DNA of 64,000 bases from a virus. A program made the position numbers and the translations under genes. The notes under the pieces were generated by a model. That model had not been told where the DNA came from and made no database searches. It was given only the letters and a program-made list of their open reading frames with translations. Where the stretch lies: the IMG/VR virus record IMGVR_UViG_3300023184_000034, positions 1-64,000 of that record; one strand, given 5' to 3'. This document shows positions 52,201-60,240 of this stretch, one piece after another (positions within the stretch are counted from its first letter, which is position 1; the number at the start of each line of letters is the position of its first letter).

Positions 52201-55200
52201 GTCTACATGGCAACAGTGCGTATTCAATTACAAAATCTTATAATAATATAACTAAGAAATTTATCAATACTTACTATTACTGGGTTAAAAACAAAGCAAT
52301 AGTTCCATCTGTGGAAGGTCGTAAATTATCTGCGCAGTCTGTATCTAGTTTAATTTCTAATCCCCGAGGAAATGCGTATACTTATATTGCATTAATTGGT
52401 AAAGATTCTTTTAGTATTGCGAACATAAGTCAATATTTAAACAACACTGACACAGTATTGGCTATAGAATACTGGACCATTGACAAAGTTGATCAGAATG
52501 TTCACTCACAGTGGAAATTGATAAGCAAAGATACAGCAGTTGAAATACCAGATGCTATACAACAAAAATGGGTCGATAGTCTTTGCGGCGCAGACGAAGC
52601 AGGTCGCCCAGTGCCTGATATTAACCTACCACCAAAGTTGAAATACGGTATTGAAAATAGACCTAGACAAAGTATGTTTATTAATAGAACAGAAGCTTTG
52701 AAACAGTTTGTGGAAGCTGTTAATACTATTTTCTTAAAATATCAGATAACAGAAAACTACAACATACAAGATTTAGAATCGTATGATATACAGCCAACAG
52801 AATTGTCTGGAAAATTTGACCTTGTGTTAGATACTGATGCAGAATTGCCATATGCTAACATTAATTTGTTTCAAGCAGCATCTTTAACTCCAGTTATTGT
52901 TGATGGCAGGGTTACTGGAATTAAAATATTTGAAACCGGTAAAGGTTATATAATTCCTCCTTTCATTGATATTGTGGGATCTGGAAAAGGTGCAGTTGCA
53001 AAAGCAATAATTAATTCAGCCGGAAGCATTGTGTCGGCAACTGTTATTTCTTCCGGTGAAGGATACAATCCTGACATCACAGTTTGTGTTGTTAGAAGTT
53101 ATTCTGTTCTAGTAAGGAATGACAGTTTAGCCAGTGGAAATTGGAGCATTTATTCATACGACACAGTCAACAATCTGTGGTCGCGTTCGCTAACACAATC
53201 GTTTGACGTTAGAAATTACTGGTCAAAAATTGATTGGTATGCTACCGGTTATAATCAGTTCAGCTCACCAGATTTTGTAGTTCACACAACATTTGATTTA
53301 AATCTTATCAATGTGTCAATTGGACAATTGGTTAAAGTTTTAAAAGTTAATTCAGGAAGTTGGGTGTTGATAGAAAAGTTTGCTAATCTCAATACAACAG
53401 ATTGGACACAAAATTACACAATTGTTGGAATTCAAAACGGCACAATTCAATTGAACTCTAGCTTGTATCAGACGCAGTTCAGTGCAGTTGGTTATGATTC
53501 CAGCACGTTTGACCAAGGTGCGTTTGACGTTAAAGCCAGCACTGAGTTGAGAATTATACTTAAAACATTAAAAGATAATATTTTCATAGGAACAAACCTT
53601 AAAGGAACATATTTAGATTTATTCTTACGAAGTGTGCGATATGCACACAGCGAGCAATTGTATATTGACTGGATTTTTAAAACAAGTTTTGTTCGTGCTA
53701 CGCATCATGTGGGAAAATTAGATCAACCGGTGTACTATCCTATTGATAATTTAAGTAACTTTGAAGATTATGTGGCTGAAGTTAAACCGTACAGAACTAA
53801 AATACGAGAATATATCAGTCAGTATACATCGCTGGACCCGAGCTATAGTGCGGTGACTGATTTTGATTTGCCATCTGTTGTTAAAAATTCATTTGCACTT
53901 GCAATAAACACAGCGGTGTCTGGCAACATTATCACTGCAGACCAACCAGAAATTCAATCTTATCCATGGAAGTTTTGGTTAGACAATGCTGGGTACAGTG
54001 TTACTGAACTGATTATTGTCAACGGCGGCAGTGGTTATGTTACAACACCGCAAGTTATCATAACCGGCAACAGCGGATCAGGAGCTACCGCAGAAGCATA
54101 TTTTACAAATGGTATTATAAATCGAATTATATTAAAAACATCTGGTAGTGGATACTTGTCAGCACCCACTGTTAGTATTAATAGCGGGCTGTCTATAACA
54201 GGAACTCCTGCTAAGGTTATTGCAATTATTGGAAAAGGTGTTGTGAGATCAAGTTTAATCGGTATGAAATTTGACAGAACCAATAAGAAACAATACATTA
54301 TAAATTTAGATGTGACTGATTCATTTGTTGGAACTGGCTCTAAAAAACAATTTGTTTTAACTTGGGCACCTGACATTAAAGTAGGAAAATCTAGTGTATA
54401 TATCAATGACATTTTGGTATTAAGAGAAACATATACATTAGCAGTAGAAACAAAGATAGTGAATGGTCAAACACAGTATTACGGAACACTGACCTTTATT
54501 GTTTCAGACATAGTTGTTGCACCCTTGATGAATTCCTCTATTGTAATCAAATACATAAAAGATATTTCATTACTAAATGCCGTGGACCGTATTGAATTTT
54601 ACTATAATCCAACTACTGGCATGTTAGGTAAAGAATTATCTCAACTAATGACTGGTGTGGATTATGGTGGAAACATTGTTGGCAATCTTGGATTTGCTTC
54701 TAAGAACGGCTGGGGCGTGACGCCCTATGCACTGGATAAATGGGACACGTACGACAATTCATATACAGACTATGTTACCCAAGTCACCGCTGTCACCCGT
54801 GCATTGCCATATGACGTTGATTTTACCCCGGTAGTCGGTACAAATATCAATGTGTATCACATAAAAAATTATGTAATTTCAGCACCATCGGATGGCGCAA
54901 CCTTGGTATGGCCTTTTAGTTTGTTCATTAATCAGCCAGCTGTGTCTGTAACTACTACTGTGAATTCAAGTAGTCCATCCAATATTAGTTCTACATTAGT
55001 GGGTTATTCTACCAAAATTCAATCTACACTAACATCTACCAACGGCACTGCAGGCCAATCTTCTATTGTGTTTGACGCTGTACCAAATGTTGTGATTGGG
55101 CAGTATGTGAGTGGAACTGGTGTAGTTGCAGGATCTAAAGTTATACAAGTAGCAGGCACTATTGTAATAATTTCCAATAATCTCAACCTTGATGCTGCCG

Positions 55201-58200
55201 GTGATTATAGTTTTTATTTACTAGGCACTGTGTTAACTGTTTCTAGTTTAACAGGTATTGTGGCAGGCATGGGAGTAGCTGGAGCAGGCTTTGTCACACA
55301 ATCTGTTACCAAAACACAAACTGTTGTGGTAAGCGGAGTTACATCACGTTATGTGTATATCACTGCGTCGCCAAATAGTATTCCAACAGTGGGTTCACTG
55401 TTGACATTTGTTACAAATTCAGCAGGTTCAAAAACATTAACAGTGTCCAGTACCGCAAATTTAAAAATTGGCGATGTGGTTACGTCTGCATCACAAAATG
55501 TATTTGGTTATAACACAACAATTGTCAGTATAGAAAATTCAACAAAAATAACACTGAGTCAGATTATCTATTCGACACTGGCCAACAACACTTCTTTATT
55601 GTTCACAAGGGTACTGAGTCAGCCCGCCGAAGTTGCATCCTATGCCAACGGTACTATTTTGTTAAGTGATCCAGTATTGGTTGGAAGTTACATAAACATT
55701 TATGGAAAATTGGATCCTATACGAATTGACGACCCAGCCTACGGAACTACAGTTACTGGCACATGGACTACTCCTAATGCCTACGTTTCTGGCACTGTGG
55801 TTCTTTTCAATAATAAAAAGTATGTTTGTAAAATTGCACATTCTGCATCAGCTCAATTCACAACAGATTTATCATTGGGTAAATGGAGAGAGTATAATGA
55901 TAATGCAGTAATTGTTACTCCTGTGTTAGGCACAACACCTGCTCCTCTAGTGTTAACTACTGTGAGATCAGACGGCAGCAGATCTTACACAATCAATATT
56001 CCCAACACATACGTTGTGAACAATGACGATGTGTTTATTTTACGTCAAAGCACAAGTGATGGAACAATTGTGCCAACTGATTACGATACTGATATATCTG
56101 GCGGCGATTTGGTGTATTCAACTGCTCGAGGCATACTTGCTGACGATATTGTGTTGGACGGTGATGCGTTTGTATCGGAAACAACAAGCCCAGCACCAGA
56201 AGAAGTTGTGCCTGGACAAATCGTAGATACATTGGCAATCAAAGTATTTGACAGACCGTCTTCTGGCTCTGCAAACATTGCAATAGACAACTATATTACT
56301 GACGGTATCACAACTACTTTTGATTTAAGAACTATGCCTGTTAACTCTGGATCTATTATTTTAAAAATAGGCAATACTGTTAAAACTATAAATTCTGATT
56401 ACACAATTGATTATGCAAACAAGCGACTGGTTCTTCCAACAACGCCAATTGCAAAACAAATTTTAACTATCTTTGTTATTGGATTTTCTGGATCAAACAT
56501 ATTGGATCTTGATTATTTTGTCGGAGACGGTATCACTACTGAATTCGTCACAAAATCTCCATGGCTCGATAGCTTTACAGGATTGGTATATGTTAATGGT
56601 GTAGTTGAAAACCCAGTGTTGTTCAAAACAGACGACACTTACGAAATAAACAATTCTGTTGGAATGCGATTTGACATGCCAGTTGCAACAAATGCTCTCA
56701 TAAATTATATCATAGTTGGTGGAGATACTCGTACATTTTCAGTTACAAACTCTGAAATAATTCCAACAACAGGCAGCACCACTTATACATTACAAAATCT
56801 TGTGGGAAGATCTTTACCCAACGAAACCAACATGATTGTACGTGCCAATCAAACTATTTTAAATGCACCTGTTAACTCTTATTTCACTATCAAGAGCAAT
56901 ATATATTCGTACCCGTTGGATGCAAATCGTGTGACGCCGTACACTATTTCAGCGCAGGACGTTATTGTGGTGGCAAACAACGTATTGTTAGTGCCAGGAA
57001 ACGATTACAGTGTTGATTTGGCAGGTGTCACTGTACAACTTACAAGATCTGCTTACAGCAGATATAGAAATACCAAATTAACAATCAGTATAACAACTAA
57101 TGCTGGATATTTTTACAATCCAACCACTAATCAAATAACATTTACACAGGCATATACCAGCTCTGATGTTGTACAAGTGACCAGTTCGTTTAACCACAAC
57201 ACATTAGACGTTGAACGAACCACACTGATGGTCAAGTCTGCTGCAAATTTAACCCCAGAAACTGTACAGTGTTATCAATATCAGTCCATTATTGGCGGAT
57301 TAATCACGCTGGACAGAGCTGTGTTGAATGAAAGTTATGTGTGGGTAATAAAAAATTCTATATTACTAGTACCTGGCGTTGATTACAAATTGTTAGACGA
57401 CCATTTGTCCATCCAACTAACAAATTCTCTTGGTTTAACTGATAAAATTTCGTTGATGACATTTGGTAGCAATGTCATCACAGCAGGAATCTCTTACATG
57501 CAATTTAAGGACATGCTGAATCGCACAATTTACAAGAGATTAAACTTGTCTAAAAGAACAGAACTACTTACAGATTTGCGTTGGAACAGCACCAGTATTG
57601 TGTTGGTTGACGGCAGCAATTTTCAAGAACCTGACACTGTAAGAAATTCACCAGGTGTAATTGAAATTAGAGGTGAGCGTATAGAGTATTTTGCAAAAAC
57701 AGGAAATGTGCTGTCCAAACTGCGCCGAGGCACCGCAGGCACTGGTATATTTGACTTAAACTATGCCGGAACCTTTGTGCAGGACATTGGTTCAGCTGAA
57801 ACTGTTCCTTACAACGACTCTGTACAAACTGTACAGGTGTTGTCTAATGGTACCAACATTGTAAAATTAAGTTTTGCACCAACCAAAGGTAATCAAAACT
57901 CCGTTGATATGAATTACGAACCAACAGGTGTTCGAACTTGGTTCTCTGATGCTGGATACTTGCTGATTGGAACATTTGACCCAGTGTCCAGTTATAAAAT
58001 TAAAGATGTTGTTGTGTACAACAATTCCTACTATCACTGTAGAAAAACAGTGAGTTTGTTATCCAGTAGAATATTTGGAGTAGATTACACACCAGCCAAT
58101 TCCACATATTGGACCTTGTATCCAACCAGTATTCCAGTTGGATATGGACAGACAGACCAAATTGAGGTATTTGTGGGCGGGTATGATGATATCACAGTGT

Positions 58201-58709
58201 GGACACCAAACACAATTTATAAAGAACTTGACATTGTCAATGTTGGTAATTATACCTATCGAAGAAAATTGGGAGCTGCTCACACCAGTAAAAACACATT
58301 TGCCAATGACAATGCAAATTGGTCGTTCTTTATAGGCAACATCAGGTTGCAAAAACAACCGTACAAGGTCTTTAATATAAATCAAGCACCCTACAGCCCA
58401 GCAGGCGATGTGACATTTGACGCTGATTTTTCTGTCAACGGCACAGCCAACGAACTTAGATTAACTAACAAGTTAGCAGTTGGTACCACTGTAACAGTGG
58501 TCAAACGCACACTTGAATTGTGGGACAGCAGCACAAACATCATGAATGACAATGGTAAAATAGCGTCGTTCATCAAAGCTGCTCCGGGTGTTTGGTACAC
58601 ACAATACCAGCTAAATACGGGAGGCCCAGTTTTAGTGGAATCTTCTTCTTCTTTTGACAGTGCCTCAACAAGATTTGACGGTGCTGACCTAACATTTGAC
58701 CAGGGATAA
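43290..58709 (+). CDS. Giant baseplate wedge protein (gp7 position), 5139 residues
   Basis: One uninterrupted frame of 15.4 kb. The N-terminus (LPKFYQTPSNKKFLQSTIDQ, LEPGVTIRDTVGNVTFFKDY, WNPHIDWDKFVNFQNYYWLP) and the block YMQFKDMLNRTIYKRLNLSK with RGERIEYFAKTG and RRGTAGTG (about residues 4737-4830) match the long wedge proteins after gp6 in marine T4-like phages; in T4 this place is gp7 (1032 residues). Between are at least seven W/Y/GD carbohydrate-type modules, an FG-GAP/beta-propeller-like region (about 2190-2810; FGYVTSINQQGNLLAVGA, AISPDGTWVATGSP, YGVGFAVGSNSVVVG), G-x-GY modules and V-x-G-M-x-V-x-G repeats. Inferred role: wedge initiator and peripheral arm of the baseplate. Confidence 0.88.
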   Translation: MATSNVNGNKGLSANLLPKFYQTPSNKKFLQSTIDQLFQPGSLTKVSGYVGRENAKASVGTDLYIEASDKLRQDYQLEPGVTIRDTVGNVTFFKDYIDYINQINVFGGNTDNHTRLNKQEFYSWNPHIDWDKFVNFQNYYWLPYGPDTITIYGKERVINSTYTVEVQRQGTNNQFVFTPDGLTPNPVLRLYRGKTYTFNINSPNNPFSFKTARSAGPTDRYNYQGSVSASGVTSGTITFTVTKQTPSILYYQSENDIDLGGAIQISELLENTSIDVEAEILGKKTATLDNGITLSNGMKLSFGGTVYPESYANGQFYVEGVGTAIKLISADILEIVSPYSTNNTLPFDSMPWDVEPFDDATGYAGTIDYITINRSSRDHNPWSRYNRWFHKDVISASAIFNNNTISLDQTTRAIRPIIEFFPDIKLHNLGITAIPDIDLIDTFTQDAFSTIEGTIGYNVDNFDLLPGMLVIFTADPDPLVQNKIYKVEYVDVRNLSSGSNQIHLVEIATPTVGQVVLVRQGSKYKSKMFWFNGTTWIEGQTKTATNQAPMFDMFDNDGVSFSNLSVYTGSTFAGTKIFSYKLGTTGTVDPKLGFILSYQNVNNIGDIVFNFNLATDTFEYKKTSIVETQNINIGYLSTRDYGGNLTYSNGWETSAVTNVQAAVRIYKNSGRTNNFPIDIFDDPGNLSDLVVKIYVNGTRLDSKLWSINSTAAYKIVNLITPIGLDDVLTIRAFSAQVINQNGYYEVPLNFQNNPLNDVMTNFTLGEVTDHVNSIIDNLPTPNTDIQNLGNITPYGTKFVQHSGPLSLGVYHICSESNNVIKAVEQARTDYNSFKQNFINSASSLGVDGDPVTLFEMVLNKLNNNKPRVAPYYLSDMVPYGAAISTSIKVVDYRIKNYPLTTVFSLNNLSNKAVGIYLNGVQLVHGQDYNFDVSGFVSIDPSVNLANGNTIKTVEYENTDGSFVPATPTKLGMWPAFAPKKYLDTTLVNPQLVIQGHDGSIVLAYNDYRDDLILELEKRIFNNIKVKYNTDIFDISKIIPSYNRKSDYSRTEFNSVLAPNFYKWTGLVGKDLTTPLNYDRTNGFTYNYALSGAPDKTPIPAYWRGIYRYILDTDRPHLCPWEMLGFAIEPKWWTTVYGPAPYSSDNLPMWQDIADGAVKEPNTPPVYFPERAKPFLMSHIPVDEFGNLISPLQSGIASGLSQPSINNNFVFGDGSPVESAWTRSSYYPFSVVIASLLLTPANTFGMLLDRSRVVRNIAGQLIYSDTGLRIKPSDVLLPSTYSSSTRVQTAGLVNYIVDLIFNYIFSNNVAGYNSYSTDLSKLTPLLSYRVGAYTNKPQFNLLLESKTPSSTGNVFVPPDDYSVFLNKSTPVKKITYSGVVITKVSTGFEIKGYSLSQPYFKYYQFLGTGSRITVGGISEDYSAWTPGENYLVGSVVQYNGSYYRSLQNSVTDETFNTFNFAKLPGLPMNGGSSANIRNKWDNNQILVAPYGTLFPDIQSVVDFLLGYGEYLKDQGFLFNDYNTNYSTVSNWLSSANEFLFWTTQNWSTGVDKWQDWQANESYTYGSIVKYDGDFYSALYNIPLSTAFDASKWNMLPGLSNIGSSVISLSPSANGINFTTTLAVVDSIASQFNPYEIFKVDGSPFDLTSLDSYHQDGKVSYIPKSTEGIYGASFYLVQHEHVVAVNNTTIFNDVIYSPTSGYRRDRLKVSGYITTGWTAGLDIPGFIFDAAKIDEWQSWKDYNVGDIAKYGQFYFQAEPMTGNLIPGSEKFNYTQWTKLLNKPTNQILPNWTTIASQFTDFYSADIDSFNTAQQTMAHHLIGYQKRQYLNNIIQDPVSEFKFYQGMIREKGTQNVLNQLFGVLNSENRESLTFYEEWAVRTGRYGATNAFEEIEFILDESKYLNNPQATVLVKNLDSKLNPFVVQQTINDVYVKPMGYTATPFPVFEPTKSNQFLRSAGYVNSADVYVAVSSTNQLLGQPATSITVGISYIIKSVNATTDFTQIGATENAVGLSFVATGVGSGTATVVLDPNKLNEGSYIWCAFDPAGWNVYRYTDIQISATGATYANNLLTITTDITPNIQVGSFIGLSQIPTLSGFYQVTSVILNKITVSATIAAFPNLSALQIKEIIIYALIPQRTASIDNIDSILPTNLQKNDLVWTDNSGNGSWATWIYNPVFQQQLLSNTTPSPNSQFGYVTSINQQGNLLAVGALSGNVVIYDKVGLQTPWIRRQEIQYPFSAQADFNALTLVASTIAISPDGTWVATGSPKVSHVSTKLKPNWSLSNTYQVGDIVSVGIDKAYQATLDVPTNIPVTNTYYWKNIPYIPVDNLGTNSSLMQQGMISLYKKDANNLYNLVDSIISPSPADGQLFGETLEFGNSVLYIGATGTGCTVFKLSYTSTLNVSTAYDNVGSTGTTLKVTSAIGISAGMYVQSSAFLNNQTVDSVLSRIVFPVSVSGNVTNSLGILIKVENITATMTVTGTGVVSGAEIYSKGITSDGNVYIIVSASQNLLTSITQIQLDNDPTLIFTISTVSSANTLILSSTPTSTPIGTLNFVTTAWAYKDFVTTPNGVNYFGAGLSLSDDNSTLAVSSSESVYLFATSSNTLIRTYTGFTNANKLAVSISGSGKYLAVGQGSTGTVNIYQTAGLTPTVPVQTLINHFNQEDRAFFGSKLAFMTDDTLVVYSQSGSTSIATTIDAYLEPLLSYTYLDENGVTQVSTYVNDPESAENINQTTFDNQSTRFVTPLPNAGRVDIYDRYATKWVYSESLDNIDTPASGYGVGFAVGSNSVVVGLPRLDNGSLMDTGKAYVYNKFPNNFTWKIYRSQIPVVNIGKIKKAFLYDKVTSKLLVQLDVIDPNQGKIPGPADAEIKYKSFYDPATYFYSSMVSPGPTVNIDTGSFWASPQVGQLWWDLRTAKFIDPYFEDISYRNNVWNKLAQGASIDIYEWISSSLLPAAWDTLADTPAGLASGISGLSLHGNSAYSITKSYNNITKKFINTYYYWVKNKAIVPSVEGRKLSAQSVSSLISNPRGNAYTYIALIGKDSFSIANISQYLNNTDTVLAIEYWTIDKVDQNVHSQWKLISKDTAVEIPDAIQQKWVDSLCGADEAGRPVPDINLPPKLKYGIENRPRQSMFINRTEALKQFVEAVNTIFLKYQITENYNIQDLESYDIQPTELSGKFDLVLDTDAELPYANINLFQAASLTPVIVDGRVTGIKIFETGKGYIIPPFIDIVGSGKGAVAKAIINSAGSIVSATVISSGEGYNPDITVCVVRSYSVLVRNDSLASGNWSIYSYDTVNNLWSRSLTQSFDVRNYWSKIDWYATGYNQFSSPDFVVHTTFDLNLINVSIGQLVKVLKVNSGSWVLIEKFANLNTTDWTQNYTIVGIQNGTIQLNSSLYQTQFSAVGYDSSTFDQGAFDVKASTELRIILKTLKDNIFIGTNLKGTYLDLFLRSVRYAHSEQLYIDWIFKTSFVRATHHVGKLDQPVYYPIDNLSNFEDYVAEVKPYRTKIREYISQYTSLDPSYSAVTDFDLPSVVKNSFALAINTAVSGNIITADQPEIQSYPWKFWLDNAGYSVTELIIVNGGSGYVTTPQVIITGNSGSGATAEAYFTNGIINRIILKTSGSGYLSAPTVSINSGLSITGTPAKVIAIIGKGVVRSSLIGMKFDRTNKKQYIINLDVTDSFVGTGSKKQFVLTWAPDIKVGKSSVYINDILVLRETYTLAVETKIVNGQTQYYGTLTFIVSDIVVAPLMNSSIVIKYIKDISLLNAVDRIEFYYNPTTGMLGKELSQLMTGVDYGGNIVGNLGFASKNGWGVTPYALDKWDTYDNSYTDYVTQVTAVTRALPYDVDFTPVVGTNINVYHIKNYVISAPSDGATLVWPFSLFINQPAVSVTTTVNSSSPSNISSTLVGYSTKIQSTLTSTNGTAGQSSIVFDAVPNVVIGQYVSGTGVVAGSKVIQVAGTIVIISNNLNLDAAGDYSFYLLGTVLTVSSLTGIVAGMGVAGAGFVTQSVTKTQTVVVSGVTSRYVYITASPNSIPTVGSLLTFVTNSAGSKTLTVSSTANLKIGDVVTSASQNVFGYNTTIVSIENSTKITLSQIIYSTLANNTSLLFTRVLSQPAEVASYANGTILLSDPVLVGSYINIYGKLDPIRIDDPAYGTTVTGTWTTPNAYVSGTVVLFNNKKYVCKIAHSASAQFTTDLSLGKWREYNDNAVIVTPVLGTTPAPLVLTTVRSDGSRSYTINIPNTYVVNNDDVFILRQSTSDGTIVPTDYDTDISGGDLVYSTARGILADDIVLDGDAFVSETTSPAPEEVVPGQIVDTLAIKVFDRPSSGSANIAIDNYITDGITTTFDLRTMPVNSGSIILKIGNTVKTINSDYTIDYANKRLVLPTTPIAKQILTIFVIGFSGSNILDLDYFVGDGITTEFVTKSPWLDSFTGLVYVNGVVENPVLFKTDDTYEINNSVGMRFDMPVATNALINYIIVGGDTRTFSVTNSEIIPTTGSTTYTLQNLVGRSLPNETNMIVRANQTILNAPVNSYFTIKSNIYSYPLDANRVTPYTISAQDVIVVANNVLLVPGNDYSVDLAGVTVQLTRSAYSRYRNTKLTISITTNAGYFYNPTTNQITFTQAYTSSDVVQVTSSFNHNTLDVERTTLMVKSAANLTPETVQCYQYQSIIGGLITLDRAVLNESYVWVIKNSILLVPGVDYKLLDDHLSIQLTNSLGLTDKISLMTFGSNVITAGISYMQFKDMLNRTIYKRLNLSKRTELLTDLRWNSTSIVLVDGSNFQEPDTVRNSPGVIEIRGERIEYFAKTGNVLSKLRRGTAGTGIFDLNYAGTFVQDIGSAETVPYNDSVQTVQVLSNGTNIVKLSFAPTKGNQNSVDMNYEPTGVRTWFSDAGYLLIGTFDPVSSYKIKDVVVYNNSYYHCRKTVSLLSSRIFGVDYTPANSTYWTLYPTSIPVGYGQTDQIEVFVGGYDDITVWTPNTIYKELDIVNVGNYTYRRKLGAAHTSKNTFANDNANWSFFIGNIRLQKQPYKVFNINQAPYSPAGDVTFDADFSVNGTANELRLTNKLAVGTTVTVVKRTLELWDSSTNIMNDNGKIASFIKAAPGVWYTQYQLNTGGPVLVESSSSFDSASTRFDGADLTFDQG

Positions 58710-58712
58710 AAA

Positions 58713-60239
58713 ATGACAAAACAAATTATTGAAACAGGATCGTTAGCAAATGATGGAACTGGCGATACACTACGTACTGGCGCTCAAAAGATCAATGCAA
58801 ACTTTACAGAATTGTATAATTCTATCTACTCCTTGCCTACCGCTGGAGTAGGTTCCGCAGGCACGTTGGGCGGCGTCAAGGTTGACGGCACATCTGTTGT
58901 GATTAGTAACGGAGTTATCAGTTCTGCAGGTACAACTGCTCCGGCATCGACAACGGACAATGCAATCACAAGGTTTGACGGCACTACAGGAAGATTGCTT
59001 CAGAATTCAGTAGTGACCATTAGTGATTTTGGAGCAATTGTTGCACCAGTTGCAAGCAGTGTTATTCCTTTTCACTATGACAATCAGGCCGCATTTCCAA
59101 GTGCTGTTACATATCATGGAGCTATCGCACACAGTCATGCAGATGGAAAGATGTATTTTGCACACAGCGGTGCCTGGACAGCTTTGGCCAGTGTTAACGA
59201 TATTCCGTCAACAGCTGCAGTCTTAGCTGTTACAAGTATTGATGCTCTAAGTGATGTCAACACATCAAGTGTGATTCCTACCAACGGCCAGGTATTGGCT
59301 TGGCAAGCTAGTACAAGCCAATGGAAACCGACCTCAGTGTCCGGTGCCGCCGGCGGCACTGTGATATCAACCACTGTGGTCAGCGCCAACGGTTTTGCTG
59401 GAACTGTTGCAACAGCCACATCAACTCCTGCCATCACTATCTCAACCAGCATCACAGGAGTATTAAAAGGCAATGGCACTGCAATATCAGCTGCAACCAG
59501 CGGCACTGATTATGCTCCGGGTACCAGCGCATTGGCAACTGGTATTGTTAAAAGCACCACCACTACTGGTGTGTTGACTATTGCAGCAGCAGGAACTGAT
59601 TATCAGGCACCTGTGAGTGCTGTTGGCATATTAAAAAGCAGTGGCGTGAGTGGCAATGTGAGCGCCGCTGTGGCAGGAACTGATTATCAAACTCCAATCG
59701 GAACCATTACTGGCATGGTGAAAGGCAATGGAGCCAATGCTCTCACAGCTGCTGTGGCAGGTACTGATTATCAAACTCCCATAACATTCACCACAACTGG
59801 CTCAAGTGGTGCGGCAACTTTTAACGGCACTGCTTTGAATATACCACAGTACACCGCTCTAGCTGCAAGAAATTCAGCCGCCGCCACAACAGCAGCATTG
59901 GCAAATGACGCCGCTGGAAATATCACTATAACTGGTTGGAAAAGTTATATGCTATTAAGTATTGAAACTTCTGCAGCAGCTTGGGTAACTGTTTATACTT
60001 CTTCTGCTGCAAGAACTGCTGATGTAAGTAGACCTATCACCACAGACCCAACACCTGGATCAGGAGTAATTGCAGAAGTTATTACAACTGGCGCAAGCAC
60101 ACAAATATTTTCCCCAGCAGTATTTGGATTTAGTGATGAATCATCGCCGTCAATTGCTATACAACTTAAAGTAGTTAATAAAAGCGGCAGCGCAACAGCA
60201 ATCATAGTGGCAATGAAGCTTGTTCGACTAGAGGCATAA
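58713..60239 (+). CDS. Baseplate / short fibre protein with A-G-T-D-Y repeats
   Basis: 508 residues. The N-terminus ETGSLANDGTGDTLRTGAQK followed by INANFTELY is the conserved attachment segment of many phage baseplate fibres in marine T4-like and other phages. The centre has repeats A-G-T-D-Y-Q-x-P with GVLKGNG/GMVKGNG between, as in trimeric shafts. The C-terminal domain (GWKSYMLLSIETSAAAWVTV, DPTPGSGVIAEVITTGAS, IAIQLKVVNKSGSATAIIVA) looks like a small beta-sandwich tip. Role: short tail fibre or gp9/gp10-like adaptor; which one is uncertain. 3 bases after the giant gene and 1 base before the protease. Confidence 0.75.
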   Translation: MTKQIIETGSLANDGTGDTLRTGAQKINANFTELYNSIYSLPTAGVGSAGTLGGVKVDGTSVVISNGVISSAGTTAPASTTDNAITRFDGTTGRLLQNSVVTISDFGAIVAPVASSVIPFHYDNQAAFPSAVTYHGAIAHSHADGKMYFAHSGAWTALASVNDIPSTAAVLAVTSIDALSDVNTSSVIPTNGQVLAWQASTSQWKPTSVSGAAGGTVISTTVVSANGFAGTVATATSTPAITISTSITGVLKGNGTAISAATSGTDYAPGTSALATGIVKSTTTTGVLTIAAAGTDYQAPVSAVGILKSSGVSGNVSAAVAGTDYQTPIGTITGMVKGNGANALTAAVAGTDYQTPITFTTTGSSGAATFNGTALNIPQYTALAARNSAAATTAALANDAAGNITITGWKSYMLLSIETSAAAWVTVYTSSAARTADVSRPITTDPTPGSGVIAEVITTGASTQIFSPAVFGFSDESSPSIAIQLKVVNKSGSATAIIVAMKLVRLEA

Positions 60240-60240
60240 C

